From positions 1,550,001-1,614,000 of the forward strand of contig NZ_CP027669.1 of assembly GCF_003008595.1 (NCBI RefSeq): a stretch of DNA of 64,000 nt, written 5' to 3'. The number at the start of each line of letters is the position of its first letter. Positions within the stretch are counted from its first letter, which is position 1. Positions 1-8,941 of the stretch are shown piece by piece. This DNA is from Simplicispira suum. Lineage in GTDB: Bacteria; Pseudomonadota; Gammaproteobacteria; Burkholderiales; Burkholderiaceae_C. The notes under the pieces are model-generated. The model was given only the letters and a program-made list of their open reading frames with translations, searched no databases and had not been told where the DNA came from. Position numbers and translations under genes: made by a program.

Positions 1-32
1 CCCGCGCCTGCTGCAACGGCAGCCAGCGGCGC

Positions 33-1256
33 TCAAAGCGGCTTCTGCCGCCAGGCCAGCACCGCGCCCATCCACAGCGCCACGGCCGAGAACACCAGGC
101 CGCGTGCCAGACCGCCCGCGGCATCGGCAATGGCGCCCACCACGGTGGGCCCGACGATCTGGCCAGCCGCAAACACGATGGTGAAGGCGCTGATGCCGGC
201 CGCCCATTGCGACGGCGGCAGGTTGTGGCGCACCAGCGCGGTGGTCGAAGCGACGAGCGACAGGAACACCCCGCCAAACAGCAGGCCAGACACCAGCACC
301 ACCGGCCAGGCCGAGGTCAGCGCCGGCAGCACCGTGGCCACGCCCAGCAGGGCGTTGAGCAGTGCCAGCGCGCCGCCGCCCTTGCTGCGCTCCAAAAGGC
401 CCGCCCAGACGCGCGCCGACGCCACCACCGCCAGGCCGAGCAGCGTATAGAACCAGGTGATGCCGGCGGTGCCCAGGCCCTGCTCCTTCAAGAGGGCGAT
501 CACGAACGTCATGTAGCCGATGTAGCCCACGCCAAACAAGGTGTAGCCCGCCAGCGATGGCGCCAGCGCGCGCAGCGGCACCCGCGCCTGCTTGGGCGTT
601 GCACCTGTCGCCGCCGTCGAAGCCGCTGCACCCTGCGCATCGAGCTGGCGCAGCACGCGTGCCGGCCAGGCCAGCGCGGCCGTGCAGGCAGCGCACAGCA
701 GGGCCAGCAGCCACCAGGCCCAGACCCAGGTATGGGGCTCGGGCGCGTGCGCCAGCACCACGGGCACCAGCAAGCTTGAGGCTGCAATGCCCCAGCCCAC
801 ACCGCCGTAGTACACGCCCAGCAAAAGCCCGCTGCGCCGGGCGTCCAGCGCGCCCAGGCGGGCCGCCATCAGGCCTCCGGCGACAAACACCGCCGCGCTG
901 GCCACGCCCGCCAACAGGCGCTGCAGCAGCAACGCGGGCGAGCCCAGCAGAAATCCGCACACCGCCATCAACACCGTGGCCAGCGCCGCGCCGCCCAGCA
1001 AGATGCTTCCCGGCGCGTGGCGGCGCAGCAGCAGCGGCGTCACCAGCGCGCCCACCAGGTAGCCGATGGCGTTGGCGGTATTCATGCCCCCCGCGAGCAG
1101 ATAGGTCCAGCCCAGGTCGTCGCGCATCGGCGGCAACAACAACGCGTAAGAAAAGCGGGTCAGGCCCAGCGAGATGGCTGCGCCCAGTGACAGCGAGAAG
1201 GCCAGCGCCAGGGCGGGCAGCGGCCGAGGCGCTGGCGCAGCGGAAGAAGAGGTCAT
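33..1256 (-). CDS. YbfB/YjiJ-family MFS transporter
   Basis: The protein is about 407 residues with a short hydrophilic N-terminus followed by about twelve hydrophobic segments, as in major facilitator permeases. The stretch SLGLTRFSYALLLPPMRDDL near residues 30-50 is typical of the YbfB/YjiJ subfamily of inner-membrane transporters, whose substrates are mostly unknown. The reading frame extends upstream to 1394, but I chose the ATG at 1256 because the extra 46 residues read through an intergenic repeat and are not transporter-like. It is divergent from the Old Yellow Enzyme gene, with a 268-base gap holding a dispersed repeat. Substrate is not predictable; a role in drug or metabolite export is only a family-level guess. 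Confidence 0.85.
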   Translation of the reverse strand: MTSSSAAPAPRPLPALALAFSLSLGAAISLGLTRFSYALLLPPMRDDLGWTYLLAGGMNTANAIGYLVGALVTPLLLRRHAPGSILLGGAALATVLMAVCGFLLGSPALLLQRLLAGVASAAVFVAGGLMAARLGALDARRSGLLLGVYYGGVGWGIAASSLLVPVVLAHAPEPHTWVWAWWLLALLCAACTAALAWPARVLRQLDAQGAAASTAATGATPKQARVPLRALAPSLAGYTLFGVGYIGYMTFVIALLKEQGLGTAGITWFYTLLGLAVVASARVWAGLLERSKGGGALALLNALLGVATVLPALTSAWPVVLVSGLLFGGVFLSLVASTTALVRHNLPPSQWAAGISAFTIVFAAGQIVGPTVVGAIADAAGGLARGLVFSAVALWMGAVLAWRQKPL

Positions 1257-1335
1257 GAGGGCTTGATTGTGCCGCGCAGCGGATTCAGCGCCTGCATTGC
1301 ATGGGTTCTGGGCGTCGCCCAGGTTACTCCCGATT

Positions 1336-1380
1336 TGATAGCTATTAACGTATATCCAACAAACGCTAGAGGCTATTTTG
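1336..1380. repeat. Dispersed ~45 bp palindromic repeat, copy 1
   Basis: Begins with a gatagctatt-type end and finishes with cgctagaggctatttt. It belongs to a family of about twelve related copies in this window with conserved outer ends (AATAGCT and GGCC/GGCTATTTT) and an inner inverted repeat built on AGCGCT. It lies in the divergent gap between the MFS gene and the Old Yellow Enzyme gene. Confidence 0.8.
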
Positions 1381-1524
1381 ACCAATATTTTCAATGTTCC
1401 TGCACGGCCAACGCGGCGAATTCCTGCAGCGCCGGCCGCGCCAGCGCGCTACGCTGTACCGCACGGGCCCCACGCGACCCATTGATGCCATCGACTTTTG
1501 ATCCCTTTTTCGGAAAGCACCGCC

Positions 1525-2634
1525 ATGACCTCCTTGTTTGACCCCCTCACTGCCGGCGCCCTGCATCTGGCCAACCGCATTGCCATGGCACCGCTGACAC
1601 GCAACCGCGCCCCCGGCGCCGTGCCCAATGCGCTGATGGCCGAGTACTACACCCAGCGCGCCAGCGCCGGCCTCATCGTGACCGAAGCCACGGCCATCAG
1701 CCCGCAAGGCCAGGGCTACGCCGACGTGCCCGGCCTCTACAGCACCGAGCAGCTCGACGGCTGGCGCCGCGTGACCGATTCGGTGCACAAGGCCGGTGGA
1801 CGCATCGTGGTGCAGCTCTGGCATGTGGGCCGCATCTCGCACGTCGATCTGCAGCCTGATCACGGTGCCCCGGTGGCGCCCTCGGCCATCAAGGCCAAGG
1901 CGCAGACGGTGCTGATCCGCAATGGCCAGGCCCAGCGCGTCGACACCTCCGAACCGCGGGCGCTCGACGCCGCCGAGCTGCCGGGCATCGTGCGCGACTA
2001 CCAGCGCGCCGCGCGCAACGCCATCGCCTGCGGCTTTGACGGCGTGGAAATCCACGGCGCCAACGGCTACCTGCTGGACCAGTTCCTGAAGACCGGCGCC
2101 AACCAGCGGGACGACGACTACGGCGGCAGCGTGAAGAACCGCGCCCGCCTGATGCTGGAAGTGGTGCGCGCCATTGCCGACGAAATCGGGGGCGATCGCA
2201 CCGCCATTCGCCTCTCGCCCGTCACACCGGCCAACGACATCGTGGACGAGCACCCGCAGCAAACCTTTGACTACCTGCTGCACCAGCTGGCGCCGCTCGG
2301 CCTGGCGTACATCCACATCATCGTTGGCGCCACCGGCGGCCCGCGCGAGGTGGAAGGCCGCCCCTTCGACTACGAGGCGCTGCGCCAGATCTACCGCAAG
2401 GGCGGCGGCACGGGGGCCTGGATGGTCAACAACGGTTTTCGCGAAAAAGCAGACGCCGAAGACGCGCTCGCCAAGGGCGCCGACATCGTCGCCTTTGGCC
2501 GTCCGTACATCGCCAACCCGGATCTGGTGGCCCGCATGCGCCAGGACGCGCCGCTCAACAAGCTCGACCGGGACACGCTCTACGGTGGCGGCGCCAAGGG
2601 CTACACCGACTACCCGACGCTGAGCGAAGCCTGA
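1525..2634 (+). CDS. Old Yellow Enzyme family oxidoreductase (NemA/XenA-like)
   Basis: A 369-residue FMN-dependent alkene reductase of the usual length for the family. It has the N-terminal barrel start (LFDPLTAGALHLANRIAMAPLTRNRA), the HGANGYLLDQFL motif with the His and Asn that hydrogen-bond the substrate, and a C-terminal FGRPYIANPDL phosphate-binding segment. Such enzymes use NAD(P)H to reduce activated C=C bonds such as N-ethylmaleimide, enones or nitro compounds in the cytosol. The ATG at 1525 was preferred over the upstream in-frame codon at 1498 because homologues begin with the SLFDPL segment. The gene stands alone and converges on the hemerythrin gene. Confidence 0.93.
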   Translation: MTSLFDPLTAGALHLANRIAMAPLTRNRAPGAVPNALMAEYYTQRASAGLIVTEATAISPQGQGYADVPGLYSTEQLDGWRRVTDSVHKAGGRIVVQLWHVGRISHVDLQPDHGAPVAPSAIKAKAQTVLIRNGQAQRVDTSEPRALDAAELPGIVRDYQRAARNAIACGFDGVEIHGANGYLLDQFLKTGANQRDDDYGGSVKNRARLMLEVVRAIADEIGGDRTAIRLSPVTPANDIVDEHPQQTFDYLLHQLAPLGLAYIHIIVGATGGPREVEGRPFDYEALRQIYRKGGGTGAWMVNNGFREKADAEDALAKGADIVAFGRPYIANPDLVARMRQDAPLNKLDRDTLYGGGAKGYTDYPTLSEA

Positions 2635-2647
2635 AGCCCTTTTCTCC

Positions 2648-3229
2648 CTAAGCGCCCAGGCCGATCGGGCTGGGCGCCAGGCTGACGATGCGTGCGTACA
2701 GCGCCTCAAACGCCGGGTCGCGCTGGACGCCCGGCGTCAGCAGCAGGTCGTTGGTGGAGAACGCGCGGTCAATCGCCTCCCAGTCCTCGGCGCTGAGGTG
2801 CGCCACGGCGGCGGGCAAGACCACGGCTTCTTCCAGCCGCATGTGCTCCAGGTAAAAGTCAACGTAGCGCACCAGCGCATCGGCAAATGCGCGCCGGCGC
2901 GTCTCGCCGAGCAGTTCCCAGGCCAGGAGCAAATGCTGCAGTTCGCGCACGGCCGCTTCGCCGCCTTCGTGGTCGTGGTCCAGCCGCTCGATGGCCAGCG
3001 CGGCATCTGCCGAGCGCGCGGCGATGCGCGGAAACAGCCATTCGCTTTCCTTGGGGTGGTGCTGGCGCTCCGGAAACTCGTCGATATAGAACAGCATGGC
3101 CCGCATTGCGTCAAAAAACGCCTGCGGCTTCTCGCCCGGCCCGCGCTGCTGCAGTAGCTGCAAGGACTTGAGCACTGCCGCCAGGGCAGCATGCTCGTCG
3201 TGAATGGTTCTGAGGCTCGAAGGCGTCAT
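2648..3229 (-). CDS. Hemerythrin HHE-domain protein
   Basis: A 193-residue mainly helical protein. Likely di-iron ligands are visible in order: H10 in the TIHDEHAAL helix, HHPKE around residue 57, LDHDHEGGE around residue 83, and YLEHMRLEE around residue 131. This spacing matches the four-helix HHE cation-binding fold that binds oxygen or nitric oxide or protects iron. The C-terminal 40 residues are not part of the core domain. It stands alone between the convergent Old Yellow Enzyme gene and the chemoreceptor gene. The exact physiological role (oxygen sensing versus repair of stressed iron centres) cannot be told from sequence. Confidence 0.88.
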   Translation of the reverse strand: MTPSSLRTIHDEHAALAAVLKSLQLLQQRGPGEKPQAFFDAMRAMLFYIDEFPERQHHPKESEWLFPRIAARSADAALAIERLDHDHEGGEAAVRELQHLLLAWELLGETRRRAFADALVRYVDFYLEHMRLEEAVVLPAAVAHLSAEDWEAIDRAFSTNDLLLTPGVQRDPAFEALYARIVSLAPSPIGLGA

Positions 3230-3281
3230 GGCGCAAGGCTCCTGGAATCACGCGGCGGGAGCCCAGTCTACGCGCTCAGGC

Positions 3282-4868
3282 TCAGACCAGACGCTTGCGC
3301 TCAGGAGCCGTGGCGGGCACCCTGGCCGGCGCTGAAGCGGTGCGCACTGCCACGGTATCTGCCAGCCGGAACTGCTGCACCACCTGTGCCAGGCGCGCCG
3401 CCTGCTCGCGCAGCGAGTGGGCAGCGGCAGCGGACTCTTCCACCAAGGCAGCGTTTTGCTGCGTCATGCGGTCGATCTCGCCCACCGAATCGTTGGCCTG
3501 GGCGATGCCCACGGTCTGCTCGCTGGCGGCGGCCGAAATTTCGCCAATGATGTCGCCCACGCGCTGCACGCTGGCCACGATTTCCTGCATCGCCGCGCCC
3601 GCTTCTTCCACGTGGCGCACGCCGCCGTCCACCGCCTGGACGCTGCTGCCGATCAAGGTTTTGATCTCGCTGGCCGCTGCCGCCGAACGCTGTGCCAGGC
3701 TGCGCACTTCGCTGGCCACCACGGCAAAGCCGCGCCCCTGCTCGCCGGCCCGTGCGGCCTCGACGGCGGCGTTCAGCGCCAGGATGTTGGTCTGGAAGGC
3801 AATCGAATCGATGAGCCCGATGATGTCGTTGATCTTGCGGCTGGATGCCGAAATCTCCTGCATGCTGGCCACCGCCTGCTGCACCACCGAGCCGCCCCGT
3901 GTGGCCGTGCCCGATGCCGAGCGCGCCAACTGGTTGGCCGTTTGCGACGAGCCCGCCGTCTGCTGCACCGTGGCTGTGAGGCCCGAGAGCGTGCCCACGG
4001 CGTCCTGGGCGTGGCCGGCCGTTTGCTCGGTGCGGGCCGACAAATCCTGGTTGCCGCTGGCAATCTGCTGGCTGGCAATGGCCAGGCTGCCGCTGGCGTC
4101 GCGCACCTGCGCCACGAGGGCGCCCAGACCGCTTTGCATGTCGTGCAAGGCACGCTCCAGATCTGCCACTTCGTCCTTGCCCGAGACGCGAATGGTTTGC
4201 GACAGATCGCCCCCGGCAATCGCACGCGCCAGCTTCTGCGCATAGGCCAGCGGCCGGCAAATGGAGATCATGTTGAGCAGCGTGAGCGGCACCACCACCA
4301 AAATGGTGATGACCACCAGCAGCGCAAACAGCCACTGGGTCTGCTCGCGCGCCGTGGTCTGCGCCTGCAGGGCCTTGGTCACCTCGCTTTGCAGGCGCGC
4401 ATCGAGCGCGGCCATGCCCTGCTGCAGCGCGGTCCACGCGGTATCCGCCTCGGGCCCCGGCACGGCGCTGAGCTGCGCGCGGAACGCCGCCGTTTGCGTG
4501 CGCAAGGCCAGTGCCTGCGGGTGCTCGGCCGCATCGGGCGTGGCCAGAAACCGGGCCAGCGCCTGATCGGCCGCGTCCAGCGCGGCCAGGGCGCGGGTGC
4601 GCGCGGCGGCCAGCGCATCGGGCGTGGACTGCTGCAGCAGCATTTCCTTTTGCTCGCTGCGCGCGCTGCCCAGGTGCGCGTGCAGGCTGGCAATTTGCGC
4701 TTCCTGCGCAAACGAGCGCGTCACAAACGCGTCGCTCATGGCGTGGATGCGAAACATCCCCCACATGCCCGCGCCGCCGAGCAAGCCCAGCAACACCAGC
4801 ACCACGGCAATGGCGCCCAGCATGCGAAAACGGATCGTGAACTGGCGCATCAAGCTGAAAACTGACAT
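3282..4868 (-). CDS. Methyl-accepting chemotaxis protein
   Basis: A 528-residue receptor. Residues 10-35 form a first membrane helix, a roughly 150-residue helical periplasmic sensor (4HB_MCP type) follows, and a second membrane segment ([19 protein letters not shown]) precedes a HAMP domain. The cytoplasmic signalling hairpin carries the near-invariant tip [20 protein letters not shown] and [20 protein letters not shown], which bind CheA/CheW. No C-terminal NWETF-type pentapeptide for CheR docking is seen; the tail ends RKRLV. I chose the ATG at 4868, directly before the membrane helix. It is a stand-alone receptor gene, and its ligand is unknown. Confidence 0.93.
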   Translation of the reverse strand: MSVFSLMRQFTIRFRMLGAIAVVLVLLGLLGGAGMWGMFRIHAMSDAFVTRSFAQEAQIASLHAHLGSARSEQKEMLLQQSTPDALAAARTRALAALDAADQALARFLATPDAAEHPQALALRTQTAAFRAQLSAVPGPEADTAWTALQQGMAALDARLQSEVTKALQAQTTAREQTQWLFALLVVITILVVVPLTLLNMISICRPLAYAQKLARAIAGGDLSQTIRVSGKDEVADLERALHDMQSGLGALVAQVRDASGSLAIASQQIASGNQDLSARTEQTAGHAQDAVGTLSGLTATVQQTAGSSQTANQLARSASGTATRGGSVVQQAVASMQEISASSRKINDIIGLIDSIAFQTNILALNAAVEAARAGEQGRGFAVVASEVRSLAQRSAAAASEIKTLIGSSVQAVDGGVRHVEEAGAAMQEIVASVQRVGDIIGEISAAASEQTVGIAQANDSVGEIDRMTQQNAALVEESAAAAHSLREQAARLAQVVQQFRLADTVAVRTASAPARVPATAPERKRLV

Positions 4869-4957
4869 GACATTCCCTTGTCGAAAAAAACGCTGCGGCA
4901 CTTGCAACAAATTGTTGCTAGTGTGCCAGAAGCCGTTGTGACAATAGGGATTCTCCC

Positions 4958-7276
4958 TCAGTCCTGCGAGCGCGAAGTCCCCTCCGGGCCGTGCCAGCGT
5001 TTCAGCAGCAAGGCATTGGTCATCACACTGACCGAGCTGAGTGCCATGGCCGCGCCCGCCACCACCGGGCTCAGGTAGCCGAGTGCCGCCAGCGGAATGC
5101 CGGCCACGTTGTAGGCAAAGGCCCAGAACAGGTTTTGCCGGATTTTCATCACCGTGCGGTGGGAAATGTCGAGCGCCGCTGACACCAGCAGCGGGTCGCC
5201 GCGCATCAGCGTGATGCCAGCCGCGTGCATGGCCACATCGGTTCCGTTGCCCATGGCCATGCCCACATCGGCTGCAGCGAGCGCAGGCGCGTCGTTCACG
5301 CCATCGCCCACCATCACCACGGTATGGGTCACACCATCCGCCGATTGCTGCAGCGCCCGCACAGCCGCTGCCTTGTCGCCGGGCAGCACCTCGGCCATCA
5401 CGTCGCCCGCATCCGGATCGAGCCCCAGGCGGCGCGCCATGGCTTCGGCAGCGCCCCGGTTGTCGCCCGAGATCATGACCGTGCGCAGACCCTTGGCGCG
5501 CAGCGCGGCCAGCGCTTCGCGCGCGCCCGGCTTGGGTTCGTCGGCAAAGGCCAGCAGGGCGCGGGCTTCCAGACCCTGGCCGGTGCGCTGCACCAAGGTC
5601 GAAACGGTCGCCCCTTCGGCCTGCAACTGCTCGGCCCGGCCGGCCAGCGGGCCGAGGTCGAGCTTGAGCTCGCCCATCCAGCGTTGGCTGCCCAGCAAAT
5701 AGCTTTGCCCGGCCACCTCGCCTTCGCTGCCGCGCCCCATCACGGCCCGCAGCGCATCCGGGGCGGCAAACACCAGGTGCTCCGCCTGCGCCGCCTGCAC
5801 CACGGCGCGGGCCAGCGGGTGCTCGCTGCCGCTTTGCAGGCTGGCGGCGGTGCGCAGCAGTTCGGTGCGGTCCGGGCCCGCCACCACTTCGAACGCCGTC
5901 AGGCGCGGCTGGCCCACGGTCAGCGTGCCGGTCTTGTCAAAGGCTACGGTGTCGGCGCGGTGCGCCAGCTCCAGCGCCTGGGCGTCCTTGATCAGAATGC
6001 CGTGCTCGGCCGCCACGCCCGTGCCGGCCATGATCGCGGCCGGCGTCGCCAGGCCCAGCGCGCAGGGGCAGGCAATCACCAGCACGGCCACGGCGCGGAT
6101 CAGCGCCACTTCGCCGCTGACGCCGGCCAGCATCCAGCCGACCAGCGTGATCAGGGCAATCACCAGCACCACCGGCACAAACACATTGGCCACCTGGTCC
6201 ACCAGCCGCTGGATCGGCGCCTTGGCGGCCTGGGCGTCTTCCACCAGGCGGATGATTTGCGACAGCACCGTCTCGCTGCCCACCGCGCGCACCGTGAGCA
6301 CGATGCGGCCTTCGCCATTGATCGAGCCGCCGGTGAGCGCAGCGCCCGCGTCCTTGACCACGGGCAGGGGTTCGCCGGTGAGCATGGACTCGTCCACCTG
6401 CGTCTCGCCGCTCTTGAGCACGCCGTCCACCGGCAGGCGCTCGCCCGGCCGTACCACCAGCTCGTCGCCCACCATCACCTCGGCCACGGGCACGTCCTGC
6501 TCCTGGCCCTTGACCAGCAGGTGCGCCACGTCGGGCCGCAGGCCGTGCAGCGCGCGGATCGCTGCCGTGGTCTGCTGCTTGGCGCGCGCCTCCAGCCATT
6601 TGCCCAGCAGCACCAGCGTGACCACCACAGCCGACGCTTCAAAGTACAAATGCGGCTGGTGCCCATCCGGCGCCGTCAGCCACAGCCACATCGACAGCCC
6701 CCAGCCCGCGCTGGTACCAATGGCCACCAGCAAATCCATGTTGCCGGTCAGCGCGCGCGCCGCATGCCAGCCGGCCTTGTAAAAGCGCGCACCCAGAATG
6801 AACTGCACCGGCGTGGCCAGCAGAAACTGCACCCAGGCAGGCAGCATCCAGTGCTGGCCAAACAGGTCGCCAAACATCGGCAGTACCAGCGGCGCCGACA
6901 GCACCAGGCCAATGGCCACGCGGTCAAACCCGGCCCAGGGTGAGGCATCTTCATGCGCGGCCACCGCCTCGGCCGTGCGTGGCTCGTAGCCGGCCGTGCG
7001 CACGGCGCGGCGCAGGCGCGCCTCGGTCGTGGCAGCGTCCTCGCCGGGCGCGCCGGCCACAGAAATCCGCGCCGACTCGGTCGCCAGATTCACCGTGGCC
7101 TCTTGCACGCCCGCCTGCTTGCGCAGCGCGCGTTCAACACGTCCGACGCAACTGGCACAGGTCATGCCGCCAATGCCGATGTCGATCTCCAGCGGCGGCG
7201 GCGGCGGCGAAGCATCCGGCGCACCAACGGGGGCAGCGGCAAGGGAGTGAGCAGACAGGGTGGATTCAGGCGTCAT
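4958..7276 (-). CDS. copA: Copper-translocating P1B-type ATPase
   Basis: A 772-residue heavy-metal exporting P-type ATPase. A single N-terminal metal-binding domain carries GGMTCASC near residue 37. Eight membrane helices are predicted, with the CPC permeation motif in [14 protein letters not shown], the phosphorylation motif FDKTGTLT, the SEHPLA motif of P1B pumps, and [13 protein letters not shown] in the hinge. The CPC motif and adjoining CopZ and CueR genes argue for Cu(I) export from cytosol to periplasm. The start at 7276 follows the promoter very closely: the likely -10 ends only a few bases before the ATG, so the message may have almost no leader. An operator matching the one before copZ lies at 7289-7313. 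Confidence 0.94.
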   Translation of the reverse strand: MTPESTLSAHSLAAAPVGAPDASPPPPPLEIDIGIGGMTCASCVGRVERALRKQAGVQEATVNLATESARISVAGAPGEDAATTEARLRRAVRTAGYEPRTAEAVAAHEDASPWAGFDRVAIGLVLSAPLVLPMFGDLFGQHWMLPAWVQFLLATPVQFILGARFYKAGWHAARALTGNMDLLVAIGTSAGWGLSMWLWLTAPDGHQPHLYFEASAVVVTLVLLGKWLEARAKQQTTAAIRALHGLRPDVAHLLVKGQEQDVPVAEVMVGDELVVRPGERLPVDGVLKSGETQVDESMLTGEPLPVVKDAGAALTGGSINGEGRIVLTVRAVGSETVLSQIIRLVEDAQAAKAPIQRLVDQVANVFVPVVLVIALITLVGWMLAGVSGEVALIRAVAVLVIACPCALGLATPAAIMAGTGVAAEHGILIKDAQALELAHRADTVAFDKTGTLTVGQPRLTAFEVVAGPDRTELLRTAASLQSGSEHPLARAVVQAAQAEHLVFAAPDALRAVMGRGSEGEVAGQSYLLGSQRWMGELKLDLGPLAGRAEQLQAEGATVSTLVQRTGQGLEARALLAFADEPKPGAREALAALRAKGLRTVMISGDNRGAAEAMARRLGLDPDAGDVMAEVLPGDKAAAVRALQQSADGVTHTVVMVGDGVNDAPALAAADVGMAMGNGTDVAMHAAGITLMRGDPLLVSAALDISHRTVMKIRQNLFWAFAYNVAGIPLAALGYLSPVVAGAAMALSSVSVMTNALLLKRWHGPEGTSRSQD

Positions 7277-7288
7277 GGGGCAAAGGTA

Positions 7289-7313
7289 CACCCTGACACC
7301 ATGGCAGGGTCAA
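7289..7313 (-). promoter_or_regulatory. CueR-type operator/promoter for copA
   Basis: Read on the minus strand this is TTGACC followed after exactly 19 bases by TACCTT, the over-long spacer typical of MerR-family promoters. The spacer has a dyad, CCCTGcc against TCAGGG. The same pattern, TTGACyCTGCCA, three variable bases, then TGTCArGGTG, occurs in the opposite orientation before copZ. The match between the two divergent promoters is directly visible; binding by the adjacent CueR-like protein is inferred. Confidence 0.75.
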
Positions 7314-7356
7314 GTCTGAAACTCCGGACCGGCAGAAAATCCATGAAAAAGCGGGT

Positions 7357-7406
7357 CGAATCGGCATCCAGCGCTTATCTGCAAAGCCTTGACAGCTATC
7401 TATTTT
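7357..7406. repeat. Dispersed ~45 bp palindromic repeat, copy 2
   Basis: Contains ggcatccagcgcttatctg and, after a short loop, agccttgacagctatctatttt. It sits between the two copper promoters and is a diverged member of the window-wide repeat family. Confidence 0.7.
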
Positions 7407-7450
7407 GTAGTATTCGCCCAAACTACAAAGGCATACAAGGCACACAAGGC

Positions 7451-7475
7451 ACTTGACTCTGCCACCATGTCAAGG
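7451..7475 (+). promoter_or_regulatory. CueR-type operator/promoter for copZ-cueR
   Basis: TTGACT, CTGCCA, three variable bases, TGTCAAGGTG: this aligns base for base with the copA operator (20 or more of 25 positions). As there, the -35 is TTGAC and the candidate -10 begins 19 bases later, here only weakly matched (CAAGCT). It lies 46 bases upstream of the copZ start codon. Confidence 0.7.
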
Positions 7476-7521
7476 TGCAAGCTCTCACTGTTGAATGTTT
7501 TCACCCTTCCAAGGAGCCCCC

Positions 7522-7728
7522 ATGAGCATGTCTTACCAATTCACCGTCACCGGCATGACCTGCGGCCACTGCGAGCGCGCAGTGACCCAGGCCGTGCAAG
7601 CACTGGACCCGGCTGCCGAGGTACGCATTGACCGCGCGGCCAACCGCGTCGACGTCGCCAGCACCCAGCCGCGCGACGCCCTGGCAGCGGCCATTGCCGA
7701 AGAAGGCTACGAGGTGGCACCGGCGTGA
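7522..7728 (+). CDS. copZ: CopZ-like copper chaperone (HMA domain)
   Basis: A 68-residue single heavy-metal-associated domain with GMTCGHC at residues 11-17, in which the two cysteines bind Cu(I) and hand it to the ATPase. The start at 7522 is set by AAGGAG eleven bases upstream. The gene overlaps the cueR-like gene at GTGA, showing translational coupling. The length and the single CxxC motif fit the CopZ/Atx1 family. The copper rather than other-metal assignment rests on the neighbouring regulator and CPC-type pump. Confidence 0.92.
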   Translation: MSMSYQFTVTGMTCGHCERAVTQAVQALDPAAEVRIDRAANRVDVASTQPRDALAAAIAEEGYEVAPA

Positions 7729-8156
7729 ACAAGCCAAGCGCAGCGCAGGTCGCCATCGGCACGGCAGCCCAGCGCGCAGGCGTCTCGCCGCGCATGGTGC
7801 GCCACTACGAGTCGCTCGGTCTGCTGCCCCCGGTAGCACGCACCGAGTCCGGCTACCGCCAGTATTCCGACGCAGACGTGCACGCCCTGCGCTTCATCCG
7901 CCGCGCGCGCGACCTGGGCTTTTCCATGCCCGAGATCGCCACCCTGCTCGGTCTGTGGCAAGACAAACAGCGCGCCAGCGCCAGCGTCAAGCAGATCGCA
8001 CAGGCCCACATTGACGACCTGCAAGCCCGCATCGCCGCCATGCAGGCCATGCAGCGCACGCTGGCGCAACTGGTGGCTTGCTGCGCGGGCGATGCACGGC
8101 CCGATTGCCCGATATTGGATGACCTGGCGGCGGGCGATCCGCCCACGCCGCGATAG
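7725..8156 (+). CDS. cueR: MerR-family copper-responsive regulator (CueR-like)
   Basis: A 143-residue MerR protein: helix-turn-helix at residues 8-30 (IGTAAQRAGVSPRMVRHYES), wing, long dimerisation helix around 82-112, and a C-terminal metal loop with the two cysteines of CCAGDARPDCPIL at the CueR spacing. Two-cysteine loops of this length are known for Cu(I)/Ag(I)/Au(I) sensors. It starts at a GTG inside the copZ stop codon (GTGA). Two matching operators with 19-base spacers flank the divergent copper genes, so it is expected to activate both copA and its own operon when copper binds. Confidence 0.9.
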   Translation: MNKPSAAQVAIGTAAQRAGVSPRMVRHYESLGLLPPVARTESGYRQYSDADVHALRFIRRARDLGFSMPEIATLLGLWQDKQRASASVKQIAQAHIDDLQARIAAMQAMQRTLAQLVACCAGDARPDCPILDDLAAGDPPTPR

Positions 8157-8159
8157 CCG

Positions 8160-8813
8160 CTATTTCGGCGCTGGCCGCTGCAATACCCCCGCGCACAGCG
8201 TCGCAATGCACTGCTCGGCCACCTGCTCGGGCGTGTATTCGCCCTCGGGCTGGTACCAGCGGCCAATCCAGCTAAGCGCCCCGGCAATCACGAAAGCGGT
8301 CATCTTGGGGTCGCAGGGCGCGATCGACCCTTCTTCCACACCGGCCGCCACCAGGCGGCGAAATTCGTGGTCAATGAGGGACTTGAGCCGCCGCAGCTCG
8401 CGCCGGCTCTCGGGGGGCAGTTGCTCGTCACCGACCCGGATCAGGCACATGCCGAAGTCCATGGTGACGATGTGTGCGTAGACCCGCATGCAGGTGAGCA
8501 GTTGGTCCACTGCCTGGCCACCCGCGCGGCGCGAGTCCTCGATGCCGACCAGCATCATGTCCAGCCCCTGGCGCACGCAGCCGAGCAGGATTTCGTCCTT
8601 GTTCTTCACGTAGTAGTACAGCGTGGGCTTGCTTACGTGCAGCCGCCGGGCAATGTCGTCCAGCGAGGTGGCGTGAAAGCCGCGCTCATTGAAGAGTTGC
8701 GCCGCTGCCGCCAGCACCGCCTGTCGCTTGATTTCGCGCTGCTGCTCGCGCTCGGGCGGATTCGCCCAAGGAGAAGCGACAGCGCGCGAACGGTGGGAGG
8801 AAGAACTGGGCAT
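8160..8813 (-). CDS. TetR/AcrR-family transcriptional repressor
   Basis: A 217-residue regulator with the TetR DNA-binding domain at about residues 30-75 (AAAQLFNERGFHATSLDDIARRLHVSKPTLYYYVKN). The C-terminal ligand domain resembles TetR proteins of acyl-CoA metabolism. I chose the ATG at 8813; the upstream ATG at 8867 adds an unconserved tail. It diverges from the liv/acyl-CoA synthetase operon, and palindromic sites lie in the 128-base gap, so it most likely represses that operon and itself and is released by an acyl-CoA or related ligand. The ligand assignment is inference from context. Confidence 0.88.
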   Translation of the reverse strand: MPSSSSHRSRAVASPWANPPEREQQREIKRQAVLAAAAQLFNERGFHATSLDDIARRLHVSKPTLYYYVKNKDEILLGCVRQGLDMMLVGIEDSRRAGGQAVDQLLTCMRVYAHIVTMDFGMCLIRVGDEQLPPESRRELRRLKSLIDHEFRRLVAAGVEEGSIAPCDPKMTAFVIAGALSWIGRWYQPEGEYTPEQVAEQCIATLCAGVLQRPAPK

Positions 8814-8871
8814 ATCGGTCTGCTGTGGGGGTAAATCCTGATGCCCGGAGCCGGGCTTCGCACACAAACTC

Positions 8872-8903
8872 TACTCGTGAGTAAGTAGTTTACGAGCGAG
8901 TAA
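8872..8903. promoter_or_regulatory. Putative TetR operator (palindromic GAGTAA/TTACTC sites)
   Basis: The block has TACTCgtGAGTA followed directly by aGTAGTTTACgagcGAGTAA, giving overlapping inverted repeats built on TACTC/GAGTA. It lies midway between the divergent tetR-like gene and livG. The symmetry is visible; the bound protein is inferred from position. Confidence 0.6.
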
Positions 8904-8941
8904 CCCTCGCGCGTTCCGCACAAACCCTTAGCCAGGCTTCA

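Noticed and set aside
3282..4910. A longer chemoreceptor starting at 4910
   Set aside because: The extra residues (RFFRQGNV) are not conserved, and the ATG at 4868 leads directly into the first membrane helix.
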